DNA of 63,430 nucleotides from Lachnospiraceae bacterium UBA7027 (GCA_002494135.1 DLBG01000023.1:1-63430); one strand, 5' to 3'; positions 24,226 through 32,686 are shown, counted from the stretch's first letter. Made by a program: numbers and translations. Notes: generated by a model from the sequence alone, not told the origin.

Positions 24226-26334
24226 ATGGAAAAGATTAACATCGAAGAGATTTTTGCCTCCAATGTTTTTACGCTTGCCGCGATGGAAAATTATCTTCCG
24301 GCAGACGCATTTGCGGAAGTAAAACAGGTTATGGAACACGGAGGCGAACTTTCCAGGGAAACTGCCAATGTTGTGGCACGCGCCATGAAGAACTGGGCAC
24401 TTGAAAAAGGAGCCACCCATTATACGCACTGGTTCCAGCCGCTGACCGGATTCACGGCGGAAAAACATGACTCCTTTATTACGCATCCGGACAAAGACGG
24501 AAAAATGATTATGGAGTTTTCGGGAAAAGAACTGATCAAAGGTGAATCCGACGGTTCTTCATTCCCTTCCGGCGGGCTTCGCGCGACCTTTGAGGCAAGG
24601 GGATATACGACATGGGATATTACTTCTCCCGCATTCGTCAGAGAGGATGCTACCGGTGCAATTCTCTGTATTCCGACCGCTTTCTGCTCTTACAAGGGCG
24701 AAGCACTGGATAAGAAAACTCCTCTGCTTCGGTCCTGTCAGGCGATTAACGAACAGGCACTTCGAATTGTCCGTCTGTTCGGAAACAAAACGGCGACAAG
24801 GGTAACTCCCTGCGTCGGAGCGGAGCAGGAATACTTTATCATCGACCGTGAAAAATATTTGAAAAGATATGATCTGATTTATTCCGGAAGAACCCTTTTC
24901 GGAGCGAATGCCCCGAAAGGACAGGAAATGAGCGACCATTATTACGGCAGCATCCGGGAAAGAATCGGTTCCTTTATGCGCGACGTAAACATTGAACTGT
25001 GGAAACTCGGTGTTACCGCGAAAACGCAGCATAACGAGGTGGCTCCTGCCCAGCACGAGCTTGCTCCGATTTATGAAAGCGCCAATGTTGCGGTAGACCA
25101 TAACCAGTTAATCATGGAGACACTTCGTAAGGTTGCGGAACGGCATTCCCTTACCTGCCTTCTGCATGAAAAACCGTTCCATGGAATCAACGGAAGCGGA
25201 AAACACAACAACTGGTCACTGACGACCGATGACGGCATGAATCTTTTAGATCCGGGCGACACCCCGAATGCAAACATTCAGTTCCTTCTGGTTCTGGCAT
25301 GCATTATCAAAGCCGTTGACAAACATGCCGATCTGTTAAGACAGAGTGCATCGGATGTCGGAAACGATCTGCGTCTCGGTGCGGATGAGGCACCGCCGGC
25401 TATTGTTTCCATTTTCCTCGGAGAACAGCTTGACGACGTGGTAAGACAGCTTGTGGAAACCGGCGAGGCAAAACATCTGATTAACAGTGAAGTTCTCGCA
25501 ACCGGTGTGGATACGATTCCGGATCTGTTAATCGACCCCACGGACCGTAACCGTACATCGCCGTTTGCATTTACCGGCAATAAATTTGAATTCCGTATGG
25601 TCGGATCGGCAGATTCCATCGGAGATCCCAACGTTATTCTGAATACCATTGTGGCGGAAAGTTTTTGCGAAGCTGCTGATATTCTCGAAGCGGCCGATGA
25701 TTTCGATCTTGCCTGCCATGATTTGATTAAGCTTTATCTCGCGGAACATCAGCGGATTATTTTCAACGGAAACGGATATTCTCCCGAATGGGTGAAGGAG
25801 GCTGCACGAAGAGGCCTTCCCAATCTTCCGACCATGCTCGATGCCATCGAAAGCCTGACCACGGACAAGGCAATTGCTTTGTTCGAAAAGTTCGGAATCT
25901 ATACCAGGGCAGAACTTGAATCCAGAAAAGAGGTTCTGTACGAAACCTATTCCAAAACACTGAACATTGAAGCAAACTGCATGGTTGAAATGGCTTCCAA
26001 GCAGATTATTCCAGCAGGCTTCCTATACATGAAAGATCTTGCGGGCGCCGTGAAACTGGCCAATAACGTGGGTGTTTCCGACCGTGCGGCAAGAAATATT
26101 CTGACGGAAGTAACCGGATTGTTAGAGGATCTTGAGGATGCGCTGGAAGCATTAAAGGAAGCATTAACGGAAGCGCAGACCATTCGTACAAACAAAGAGA
26201 AGGCCTTTGCATACCGTGACAAGGTAAAAGTCTGCATGGAACAGCTGCGTAAACCGGCAGACCGGCTCGAGACCATTACGGACAAGAGTATCTGGCCGTT
26301 CCCGAGTTATGAGGATTTGTTATTTGAAGTATAA
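24226..26334 (+). CDS. glnN: Glutamine synthetase type III
   Basis: ATP-dependent ligation of ammonia to glutamate, central to nitrogen assimilation. The 702-residue length identifies type III (GSI is about 440). It has the N-terminal NVFTLAAMENYLP, THYTHWFQPLTG and the catalytic core VTPCVGAEQEYFIID. It also shows KTQHNEVAPAQHELAPIYE (glutamate/metal site), GSGKHNNWS and a long C-terminal helical domain. This GlnN form is typical of Bacteroides and anaerobic Clostridia. It begins 3 bp after trhP with Shine-Dalgarno GGAAAGG; no separate promoter or nitrogen-control site is visible. Confidence 0.96.
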   Translation: MEKINIEEIFASNVFTLAAMENYLPADAFAEVKQVMEHGGELSRETANVVARAMKNWALEKGATHYTHWFQPLTGFTAEKHDSFITHPDKDGKMIMEFSGKELIKGESDGSSFPSGGLRATFEARGYTTWDITSPAFVREDATGAILCIPTAFCSYKGEALDKKTPLLRSCQAINEQALRIVRLFGNKTATRVTPCVGAEQEYFIIDREKYLKRYDLIYSGRTLFGANAPKGQEMSDHYYGSIRERIGSFMRDVNIELWKLGVTAKTQHNEVAPAQHELAPIYESANVAVDHNQLIMETLRKVAERHSLTCLLHEKPFHGINGSGKHNNWSLTTDDGMNLLDPGDTPNANIQFLLVLACIIKAVDKHADLLRQSASDVGNDLRLGADEAPPAIVSIFLGEQLDDVVRQLVETGEAKHLINSEVLATGVDTIPDLLIDPTDRNRTSPFAFTGNKFEFRMVGSADSIGDPNVILNTIVAESFCEAADILEAADDFDLACHDLIKLYLAEHQRIIFNGNGYSPEWVKEAARRGLPNLPTMLDAIESLTTDKAIALFEKFGIYTRAELESRKEVLYETYSKTLNIEANCMVEMASKQIIPAGFLYMKDLAGAVKLANNVGVSDRAARNILTEVTGLLEDLEDALEALKEALTEAQTIRTNKEKAFAYRDKVKVCMEQLRKPADRLETITDKSIWPFPSYEDLLFEV

Positions 26335-26354
26335 AAAACATACAGGAGACAAAG

Positions 26355-27275
26355 ATGAAACCGATACTTGTGATTATGGCAGCAGGCATGGGAAGCCGCT
26401 ACGGAGGATTAAAACAGATTGATCCCGTTGACGACCAGGGAGATAAAATCATCGATTTTTCCCTTTACGATGCCCGCCGCGCCGGATTTGAAAAAGCAGT
26501 ATTTATTATCAAGAAAGAGAACGAGGCGATCTTCCGTGAGTGCATCGGCGACAGGGTAAGCGCCTTTATGGAAGTGGAATATGCATTCCAGGAACTTACG
26601 GACATTCCGGAAGGATTCCGTGTGCCTGAAGGAAGGGTAAAACCGTTCGGAACCGCACATGCCGTATATGCGGCACGAAATGCGGTAAAGGGAGCACCGT
26701 TCGCGGTTATCAATGCCGATGACTATTACGGAGTGGAAGCATTTGCCAAGCTTTACGATTTCTTAAACACACACGGGGATGACGAAAAATACCGTTATGC
26801 CATGGTTGGCTACCGTCTCGGCAATACATTAACGGAAAACGGTTCCGTATCCAGAGGATGCTGTACCACCGATTCACAAGGATATCTGACGGACATCGTT
26901 GAACGAACAAAAATCGTCAAAACCGAAGACGGCGCCGCATATTCCGAAGACGGAGGAGAAAACTACCTGCCCATTTCCGCGGATACGATTGTATCCATGA
27001 ATTTCTGGGGATTCACACCGAGTATTTTAAAAGAGCTGGAAGGTGCCTTAAAAGAGTTCTTTGAAGAAAAACTTCCTGCCAATCCGGAGAAAGCGGAATG
27101 CTATCTTCCCATGGAAGTGGACAGACTTTTGAAAGAAGGAAAAGCCACGGTCAGAGTTCTTGACAGTAAGGACAAGTGGTTCGGTGTTACCTACAAGGAA
27201 GATAAGCCCTATGTGGAGGCATCCATCCGTGCATTAAAAGATCAGGGAGTATATCCTGAAATTCTTTGGAAATAA
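26355..27275 (+). CDS. Sugar nucleotidyltransferase family protein
   Basis: A 306-residue NTP transferase of the GlmU/RmlA fold. It has the nucleotide-binding loop VIMAAGMGSRYGGLKQ with Lys in place, INADDYYG as the metal-binding motif, FGTAHAVYAAR, and VSMNFWGFTP. Relatives transfer NMP to sugar 1-phosphates. The sugar cannot be named. A paralog with the same motif order lies at 40327-41235. It follows glnN by 20 bp with AGGAGAC as Shine-Dalgarno and precedes the giant unknown gene, which has its own promoter. Confidence 0.82.
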   Translation: MKPILVIMAAGMGSRYGGLKQIDPVDDQGDKIIDFSLYDARRAGFEKAVFIIKKENEAIFRECIGDRVSAFMEVEYAFQELTDIPEGFRVPEGRVKPFGTAHAVYAARNAVKGAPFAVINADDYYGVEAFAKLYDFLNTHGDDEKYRYAMVGYRLGNTLTENGSVSRGCCTTDSQGYLTDIVERTKIVKTEDGAAYSEDGGENYLPISADTIVSMNFWGFTPSILKELEGALKEFFEEKLPANPEKAECYLPMEVDRLLKEGKATVRVLDSKDKWFGVTYKEDKPYVEASIRALKDQGVYPEILWK

Positions 27276-27285
27276 TCCGATTTTT

Positions 27286-27319
27286 TGTTGGACATCTGTT
27301 GGACGGGGGAGTCTATAAT
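27286..27319 (+). promoter_or_regulatory. Promoter with tandem TGTTGGAC repeats
   Basis: Two perfect TGTTGGAC repeats (27286-27293 and 27297-27304) start 11 bp apart, one helical turn, and end 9 bp before TATAAT (27314-27319). No good -35 hexamer at 17 bp is present (27291-27296 is GACATC). This geometry resembles OmpR/PhoP-type response-regulator boxes that replace the -35. It lies 32 bp before the ATG of the 1358-residue gene. An 11-bp sequence ATAATCCGATT also occurs twice (27272, 27315). Confidence 0.55.
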
Positions 27320-27350
27320 CCGATTATTATGACTTAATAAGGAGGGCGCT

Positions 27351-30300
27351 ATGGGTTATAACGAAGAATTGGAACAGATAATTGACAGTAAGAAGAAACT
27401 ATTGCCTTATTTATCCGGCCCCGCATTGTATCGCGCCATTGGAGAGATTGCCTATCTGTCCAATTATCTTGGTGCCCTGAAAAACAAAAAGAAAGAAGAA
27501 GAACAGCAGAAGCTGGTATTGCAGAATGTTGCAATGGCCAACTATACGATTGATCAGGAAAAGCAGATTATCGCAGCGGCAAAGGAGACCGAAAAAATCG
27601 CAAGAATTCTGGGTCTTAATGATAATCAGCCGCTTTCTCCCGATATGTATATTCCGGTAGCCAATCCGGGCACTGTAACGAAAAAACAGCTGGATCAGGA
27701 AAGAGAGTATCAGTCCCGGCAGGTTGTAAATTATTCTCCGAAGGTCGAGAAAAAAGAGAATAAGGAAGAAGAAAAAGAAAAGGAAAAAGAAAAACCCAAA
27801 GAGTTCCTTTTGCACAAAGCACTGGAACAATCGAAAACCAATTCGGAAGAAGACGACGGGGAAGAACTCGGAAAAACGGATTTCCAGTCCATTCTTCGCG
27901 GATATCATTTTTTGGATAAGGTTGCAAAACTTCATAAAATTCTGAATGAAACCCTGGAACAATTAGACAGTGAGGACAGTAAGCTTTCGGAAGAACAGCT
28001 GAATGCCTGTCCTGCCGCAAAAGAATATGCGGAAATGAAAGAGGCTTTGCAGGAATGCGTTGAAGCTTCGGATGAGAGTAACGAAAAGGCAGGTGCCAAT
28101 CGTCTTTTTGCTGCGCTTGAAAAGTATCACATAAAAGCACAGGCATATCAGGAAGCGAGAAAAAACCTTAAAGCGGAAGCAGCCGGAAGTGAGGCGGTTA
28201 ATCCGGAGGCGGATGTTACGGAGAAGAGGGCAGATAAAATCCGTCTGAACGTGATATCAAAATGGCTTAAGAAAGCAAAGAAAACCATTCGTGGTTTAAA
28301 GACAGCGGCCACCGGACTCAGTGTTCAGGCCAAAGGATTCTTCCGGATTTCGGACGGGGATTCACAGAATCCCGCAAATGAAGCCACGGAAACCGAGATG
28401 AACTTCAAAATGTACCGGACCTATCTGGAAGAGGAGATTGAGTTAAACGACTATAATCAGGAAGACTTTAAAGAAGAAAACCGGCAGGGAAAATGGTTCC
28501 GTGCGGATGACTATGAATGGATGTTCTTCGGAGCCAGAAAAGAGTGCGTAGACGGTTTTGTGGTGATTGATGATCCCTGGTATCAGGGCATTAAGGATGA
28601 ACAGTGGGAGCAGATCCGGGAAGATTCCGGCATTCATATGTCCAAAAATTATTCCGAAGGGTTTGCAAAGGAAGCAGCGCAGCTGAATACTTTATTAAAA
28701 TCGGATCCGCAAAACGGATATAATCCATCCTGCCCGGAAGCGGCACAGAGTGTTTTCACACTGTGGCTGATGGGTCACAAGGGATTAAGCGTTAAGGAAG
28801 TGACCAAGTTTGTTGCCGGAGAGAAGTATAACAAAAACGGCGAACTGATGAATGAGGCGGAGTGCAAACTTGCGGCAGAACTGCGTGCCGAATTCGCACA
28901 GTTCTGTAAGGTGTTTCCGGTTTCCCGCGTGGATGCGGCGAATCCGGAAGCATATCAGACCAGTATCCGGATGTGGTCGAAATGTTTTAAAAATGCAACG
29001 GATCGTTTGAACGAATACACAATACCGGATTTGGATTATACGGATAAAAGACAGGTTTCCAGGTATGTGGACGAATTCGTCGTACTGAGCAAACTGGGAT
29101 TTTACTTTGAGCAGGAAGTTCCGAGAATGCTCAGTGCAGATAACCTTACCATGCCGGCAACGGATATTGCCGCACAGGTTATGGGCGGGAAAAAAGAATA
29201 CCGCAATATGCTCAATACATGGAATATTATGAAGTGCGTCATGCTTCCGGTTTCCAACGGATTCGCAAATGCGTCCACCATTGAAAACGTGGATGGATTC
29301 AGATTCTGTGATTTTGCGGCCGGTGTCGGACATGTGGCGGCTTATCGTGCCATGGCGGGCAAACTGATTAATCCTTACGGCGGTATGAAAATTCGGGATT
29401 TGATTCAGGATGCCAAGGCAGAGAGCCTTTATATGATGAATGCCTCCCAGCAGGTGGCAAATTCCTTTGCGGGGAATCCGGATGAACGGTTTGAATACAA
29501 AGATTCCATGGGATTTTTGCTCGGAAGGGAAAAGGAAACGTTCAAAAAAGCAGTTGAAAAATCCTATGAAGAAAAGTTAGAAGAAGAAAGACTGCTGATT
29601 CGGGATTACAATTATGATGCCACCACCAGAATGATTTCGTTCTCATTTGGGGATATGAGAGAAAGATTCCTTGCTCTGGGCGATAATCCGGAAGAGATGA
29701 AGGAGTTTATAAACGGACAGTCCGAAAACAACAGCATCCGTGCCTGGATTAACCGCGCCTTTAACAGAGAACTCTTAACGGATAACCAGCAGGATATTCT
29801 CGCCCGTCTCGGTCTGGAAGTCAGCGAAGCTTTCCTGTTTGACGGAAAGACGGCAATGGAACTCTGGGGCGACAAATATGCAGACGTGGAAGACCCCGTC
29901 GAAAAAGAGACTCTTTTGGAAGCGGAGATTTTAAAGAAGATTGCAACGGGCGATTCCAAAATCAGCATGAAAATGTGGGAAGTAAGCGAAGATGGTGAGT
30001 TTGTTCCCGCCGAACCCGCTACCGTTCTCGAAAAGAAGGAAAAACTTGAAGATATTCTTGAATTGGGAGTCTGCTACAAGAAGGCTCTGCAGGAAGCTTT
30101 AAGAGAGTTCATGATTCAGCAGGACGCGCTGATTGCAACGCAGAAAAATCCAAGAGCCAATCAGAACGGAAGTGAAGAAAAGGAAGGCAGTGAGACCTAT
30201 CAGGCAATCTGCACCGCTTTGGATCAGGTAATTAAGGATATTGAAGGGGAACTTCTTATGGGCAGGGGAGATCCCTACCGTACCAGAATTCATTTTCAGC

Positions 30301-31427
30301 AGCTGATGATGGCGGCGCAGAACTATCGTCAGGAGAACAAGAATAACCATAACGAATCTCCCTGTGCGGAACGTTACAAACTGGCAGACAGGCTATTTGA
30401 TGTATGCTTTGGTTTTGGAGAAAGAATCCAGAATATCAAAGACTCCATTGACAGCTCGCTGGCCGTCGATGCGAGAAATACCAGAGATATTACCGAAGCA
30501 AGTTATTTCCAGCTGCTCAGTAAAATGAATAAAATTGCCAGATTTTTAGGAAAACCGATTCCTTCGGACGAGCAGGCAACCAAGCGGTATGTGGCAGATG
30601 CCCTTCTTCGCAAGCAATTGGAACTGGCAGTAACAAAGTCGACCGGAAGACCTTATCCGAGTGCAAACTGTGAAAAGGCCATTCTGTTCTTAAAGACGGA
30701 GATTGCCGAGTTATGTAAAAACGCCAGCGGAACCATCGATGATGTCAGACGATATGACAACATGAAAGAGGAAATCAATCATCTGGCAGGCAATCCTTTG
30801 TTTATCAACATGATGGAGAAATCTCCGAAATTAGCCCTTGAAAAATGGAGGGAGATTGAAAGAAAAACCGCGCAAAAGGCAGTGGATTATTCAAAGAACA
30901 TTACATTCGTGCGTAACAACTATACGTTATTATCCTCCTATGTAGCGGGAATTGAAAGTCCGTCAAAAGAAAACATGTCCGACGGTGAGAAGAAAGAGAT
31001 TCGTGCCCGTGCGCGTCAGGCAATCATTGAGAAAATGACACCTCCGGAACCGAATGCGCCCGATTATACCAGAATTGCAAAGGAAAGCGAAAGAAAGGCA
31101 ACGTATAAAATGCTTGCCAAGGTCATTCTGGAGGAAATTCTCGGAAAAGAAAAAGAAAGCCAAAGACTCCGTCAGGAAATGGTGGCGGAAGAAACCGCTT
31201 ATACGCAAGGAATCAAACTTGGCGGAAGAACATACAAGATGCTACATGACAAAGTTTACGATATTTTAGAAGGCGGAAAAGTTCTTGAAGGACAAAAACT
31301 TTCCGCCACCCTGAAATACCTTGATTCCGGTGAAATCACGAAACAGGTACAAAAAGAACTGCTAAGACCGTATCTTGATAACAATTCCAGATCCGGTTTA
31401 CAGCCTGAGGCTGTCAGAAAGATTTAA
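27351..31427 (+). CDS. Giant 1358-residue protein of unknown function
   Basis: I do not recognise this protein. It is 1358 residues, with no signal peptide and no clear membrane segment, so probably cytoplasmic. It is mostly helical and charged. A Glu/Lys low-complexity linker (about 131-150) follows an N-terminal helical domain (1-100). A second linker lies near 265-285, and a mixed domain with many aromatic residues at about 350-700. Segments such as GFRFCDFAAGVGHVAAYRAM and ELLMGRGDPYRTRIHFQQLM look like folded cores. No Walker, protease, nuclease or repeat motif is evident. It has its own promoter with tandem repeats and Shine-Dalgarno GGAGGG. Its 3' end overlaps queT on the other strand by 30 bp. 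Confidence 0.85.
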   Translation: MGYNEELEQIIDSKKKLLPYLSGPALYRAIGEIAYLSNYLGALKNKKKEEEQQKLVLQNVAMANYTIDQEKQIIAAAKETEKIARILGLNDNQPLSPDMYIPVANPGTVTKKQLDQEREYQSRQVVNYSPKVEKKENKEEEKEKEKEKPKEFLLHKALEQSKTNSEEDDGEELGKTDFQSILRGYHFLDKVAKLHKILNETLEQLDSEDSKLSEEQLNACPAAKEYAEMKEALQECVEASDESNEKAGANRLFAALEKYHIKAQAYQEARKNLKAEAAGSEAVNPEADVTEKRADKIRLNVISKWLKKAKKTIRGLKTAATGLSVQAKGFFRISDGDSQNPANEATETEMNFKMYRTYLEEEIELNDYNQEDFKEENRQGKWFRADDYEWMFFGARKECVDGFVVIDDPWYQGIKDEQWEQIREDSGIHMSKNYSEGFAKEAAQLNTLLKSDPQNGYNPSCPEAAQSVFTLWLMGHKGLSVKEVTKFVAGEKYNKNGELMNEAECKLAAELRAEFAQFCKVFPVSRVDAANPEAYQTSIRMWSKCFKNATDRLNEYTIPDLDYTDKRQVSRYVDEFVVLSKLGFYFEQEVPRMLSADNLTMPATDIAAQVMGGKKEYRNMLNTWNIMKCVMLPVSNGFANASTIENVDGFRFCDFAAGVGHVAAYRAMAGKLINPYGGMKIRDLIQDAKAESLYMMNASQQVANSFAGNPDERFEYKDSMGFLLGREKETFKKAVEKSYEEKLEEERLLIRDYNYDATTRMISFSFGDMRERFLALGDNPEEMKEFINGQSENNSIRAWINRAFNRELLTDNQQDILARLGLEVSEAFLFDGKTAMELWGDKYADVEDPVEKETLLEAEILKKIATGDSKISMKMWEVSEDGEFVPAEPATVLEKKEKLEDILELGVCYKKALQEALREFMIQQDALIATQKNPRANQNGSEEKEGSETYQAICTALDQVIKDIEGELLMGRGDPYRTRIHFQQLMMAAQNYRQENKNNHNESPCAERYKLADRLFDVCFGFGERIQNIKDSIDSSLAVDARNTRDITEASYFQLLSKMNKIARFLGKPIPSDEQATKRYVADALLRKQLELAVTKSTGRPYPSANCEKAILFLKTEIAELCKNASGTIDDVRRYDNMKEEINHLAGNPLFINMMEKSPKLALEKWREIERKTAQKAVDYSKNITFVRNNYTLLSSYVAGIESPSKENMSDGEKKEIRARARQAIIEKMTPPEPNAPDYTRIAKESERKATYKMLAKVILEEILGKEKESQRLRQEMVAEETAYTQGIKLGGRTYKMLHDKVYDILEGGKVLEGQKLSATLKYLDSGEITKQVQKELLRPYLDNNSRSGLQPEAVRKI

Positions 31428-31994
31428 GTCGAGTTTCGTATTCCTCATAATAAAAGAGACCAAAAGACCAAGACCCGTGCAGGAAATCAGCTCGCCGATT
31501 CCCACCGTGATTACGTAGAACCAGTAAACGGCATGTATTTCATGTCCCATGAATACAACCGGATCCGTAAAATGGTATGCGTAGATTAAAACCAACGGCA
31601 CAACGAGCATGTTGCCTACGATAGGCGGTACGGAACCGAGAACGGAACCGAGAATTCCCAGAACCGTTTTGCTTTTCTTACTCGGTGCTTCCTGCATCCG
31701 GCTTCGAATCACTCTTCCGATGACATAGGTTAAAGCAGCGGCACCCAGTGTGGTCAGGGAACCGAAAATGATGTCCTGAATCACGGAACCGATCAGAATA
31801 TTACTGATTAAACATCCGAGGAACAAGCCCGGAATGGCTGCGGGGGTAAATAAAGCAAGAATGGTAAGCGCTTCCGAGAAGCGTACCTGGATTGCCATGC
31901 TGGCAAGTCCCAGTGCGTTGGCAAGAAATGTAAGCACAACGTACAAAGCGGCAATGATTGCCGCACTGGTAATGAAATACACAGATTTTTTCAT
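31398..31994 (-). CDS. queT: QueT family ECF transporter S component (queuosine precursor uptake)
   Basis: A 198-residue integral membrane protein with about five to six transmembrane segments. It begins with YFITSAAIIAALYVVLTFLA and MAIQVRFSEALTILALFTPA, and contains GLFLGCLISNIL and PPIVGNMLVVPLVL. This fits the QueT family, substrate-binding S components that work with an ECF energizing module to import queuosine precursors such as preQ1. The ECF module genes are not in this window. The identification is reinforced by a preQ1-I riboswitch directly upstream. The ATG is 11 nt from AAGGAG, which is part of the aptamer. It is convergent with, and overlaps, the giant gene by 30 bp. Confidence 0.93.
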   Translation of the reverse strand: MKKSVYFITSAAIIAALYVVLTFLANALGLASMAIQVRFSEALTILALFTPAAIPGLFLGCLISNILIGSVIQDIIFGSLTTLGAAALTYVIGRVIRSRMQEAPSKKSKTVLGILGSVLGSVPPIVGNMLVVPLVLIYAYHFTDPVVFMGHEIHAVYWFYVITVGIGELISCTGLGLLVSFIMRNTKLDLNLSDSLRL

Positions 31995-32005
31995 AATGAA
32001 ATTGT

Positions 32006-32048
32006 CTCCTTAGTTTTGTTTTAAGTGAGGATGGTTTCGAACTCACTG
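32006..32048 (-). promoter_or_regulatory. preQ1-I riboswitch controlling queT
   Basis: Read on the - strand: a 6-bp P1 stem AGTGAG/CTCACT (32047-32042 with 32029-32024) and a 12-nt loop TTCGAAACCATC. An A-rich tail then ends in AAAACTAAGGAG. This is the compact preQ1-I pseudoknot layout, in which the ACTAAGG tail pairs with the loop. The Shine-Dalgarno is inside the tail, so ligand binding should hide it and repress translation of queT. Confidence 0.88.
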
Positions 32049-32051
32049 TGT

Positions 32052-32084
32052 TAAATAAAGCGGGCCGCCGTGTGGCGACCCGCT
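32052..32084 (-). terminator. Terminator of the pilin-like gene, overlapping queT start region
   Basis: An 11-bp stem (32084-32074 with 32069-32059, 4-nt loop) is followed on the - strand by TTTATTT. One position is G-U on the - strand transcript but C-A on the + strand, so it acts on - strand RNA. It lies 34 nt after the pilin stop codon. Confidence 0.82.
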
Positions 32085-32085
32085 C

Positions 32086-32114
32086 ATTATATCTTATTCA
32101 TTTTCAAAAAGCAA
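32086..32114 (-). promoter_or_regulatory. Promoter of queT
   Basis: On the - strand TTGCTT (32114-32109), 17-bp spacer, TATAAT (32091-32086). Transcription would begin near 32079, inside the left arm of the upstream terminator, so queT transcripts lack part of that stem. Confidence 0.72.
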
Positions 32115-32117
32115 TTC

Positions 32118-32609
32118 TTATTTCACTACGATATCGTTATCCGGTGTGGACGATGATGTGTCTTTCTTTCCGGTTATATCGGTTCCCGTTAAGGTAACAA
32201 CTACCTGTCCGTTTACCAGTTTAACATTAACATGGGTGTCGGGTGCATGTTTGGAACGCATGTTATCCACCAGAGTGTTCAGAGGTACTCCGAGGATGTC
32301 TCCCACACTTTCACGCATTATACACTTGGAACCCAGGAACGAACTGTCGGAATCCACATTCATTCCATCTTCCGATTCCAGTTTCTCGAAATACGGTTCG
32401 CTTGCAGAATCGGAAAGCACTCTCGCATCCGTTGTTGCTGCTACGAATGCCTGTCTTACGGAGTCGGCAAGCTGCGTATCGGAGCTGACATTGGTTTTTT
32501 CAATGTATTTTAAGAGCATCGGTGTCATTACGGCAACCAGAATTGCCATGATTCCGATAACGATAATCAGTTCAACCAATGAAAAGCCGTGATCAGATTT
32601 TTTCTCCAT
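32118..32609 (-). CDS. Type IV pilin-like (prepilin) protein
   Basis: A 163-residue protein with a class III signal: short basic leader MEKKSDHG, cleavage after Gly8, then FSLVELIIVIGIMAILVAV with Glu at mature position 5. This is the hallmark of type IV pilins and pseudopilins processed by a prepilin peptidase. The rest (about 40-163) is a small Ser/Asp-rich head with one cysteine in SKCIMRES; the family is not clear. An in-frame ATG at 32615 is too close to GGGAGGA, so 32609 is chosen. No assembly ATPase, peptidase or other pilin gene is nearby. It has its own promoter and terminator. Confidence 0.88.
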   Translation of the reverse strand: MEKKSDHGFSLVELIIVIGIMAILVAVMTPMLLKYIEKTNVSSDTQLADSVRQAFVAATTDARVLSDSASEPYFEKLESEDGMNVDSDSSFLGSKCIMRESVGDILGVPLNTLVDNMRSKHAPDTHVNVKLVNGQVVVTLTGTDITGKKDTSSSTPDNDIVVK

Positions 32610-32635
32610 ATTCATTTCCTCCCTAATTTAACTGA

Positions 32636-32664
32636 AAAATAGCACTTTTACGAATCGTTGTCAA
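32636..32664 (-). promoter_or_regulatory. Promoter of the pilin-like gene
   Basis: On the - strand TTGACA (32664-32659), 17-bp spacer, TATTTT (32641-32636). Its -35 overlaps the -35 of the divergent ddl promoter. Confidence 0.75.
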
Positions 32665-32686
32665 ATACGGTCAAATGCATTATAAT
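32658..32686 (+). promoter_or_regulatory. Promoter of ddl-murF operon
   Basis: TTGTCA (32658-32663), 17-bp spacer, TATAAT (32681-32686). The transcript would have a leader of about 110 nt to the ddl ATG. That leader holds a small palindrome (32744-32754) but no riboswitch I recognise. Confidence 0.78.

Noticed and set aside
27745..27800. Purine-rich tract as a regulatory or phase-variation repeat
   Set aside because: It is not a clean short-unit repeat; it simply encodes a Glu/Lys linker of the giant protein, with mixed codons.
31400..31415. Hairpin ACAGCC/GGCTGT as bidirectional terminator
   Set aside because: No T-run follows on either strand and it lies in the coding sequence of both genes.
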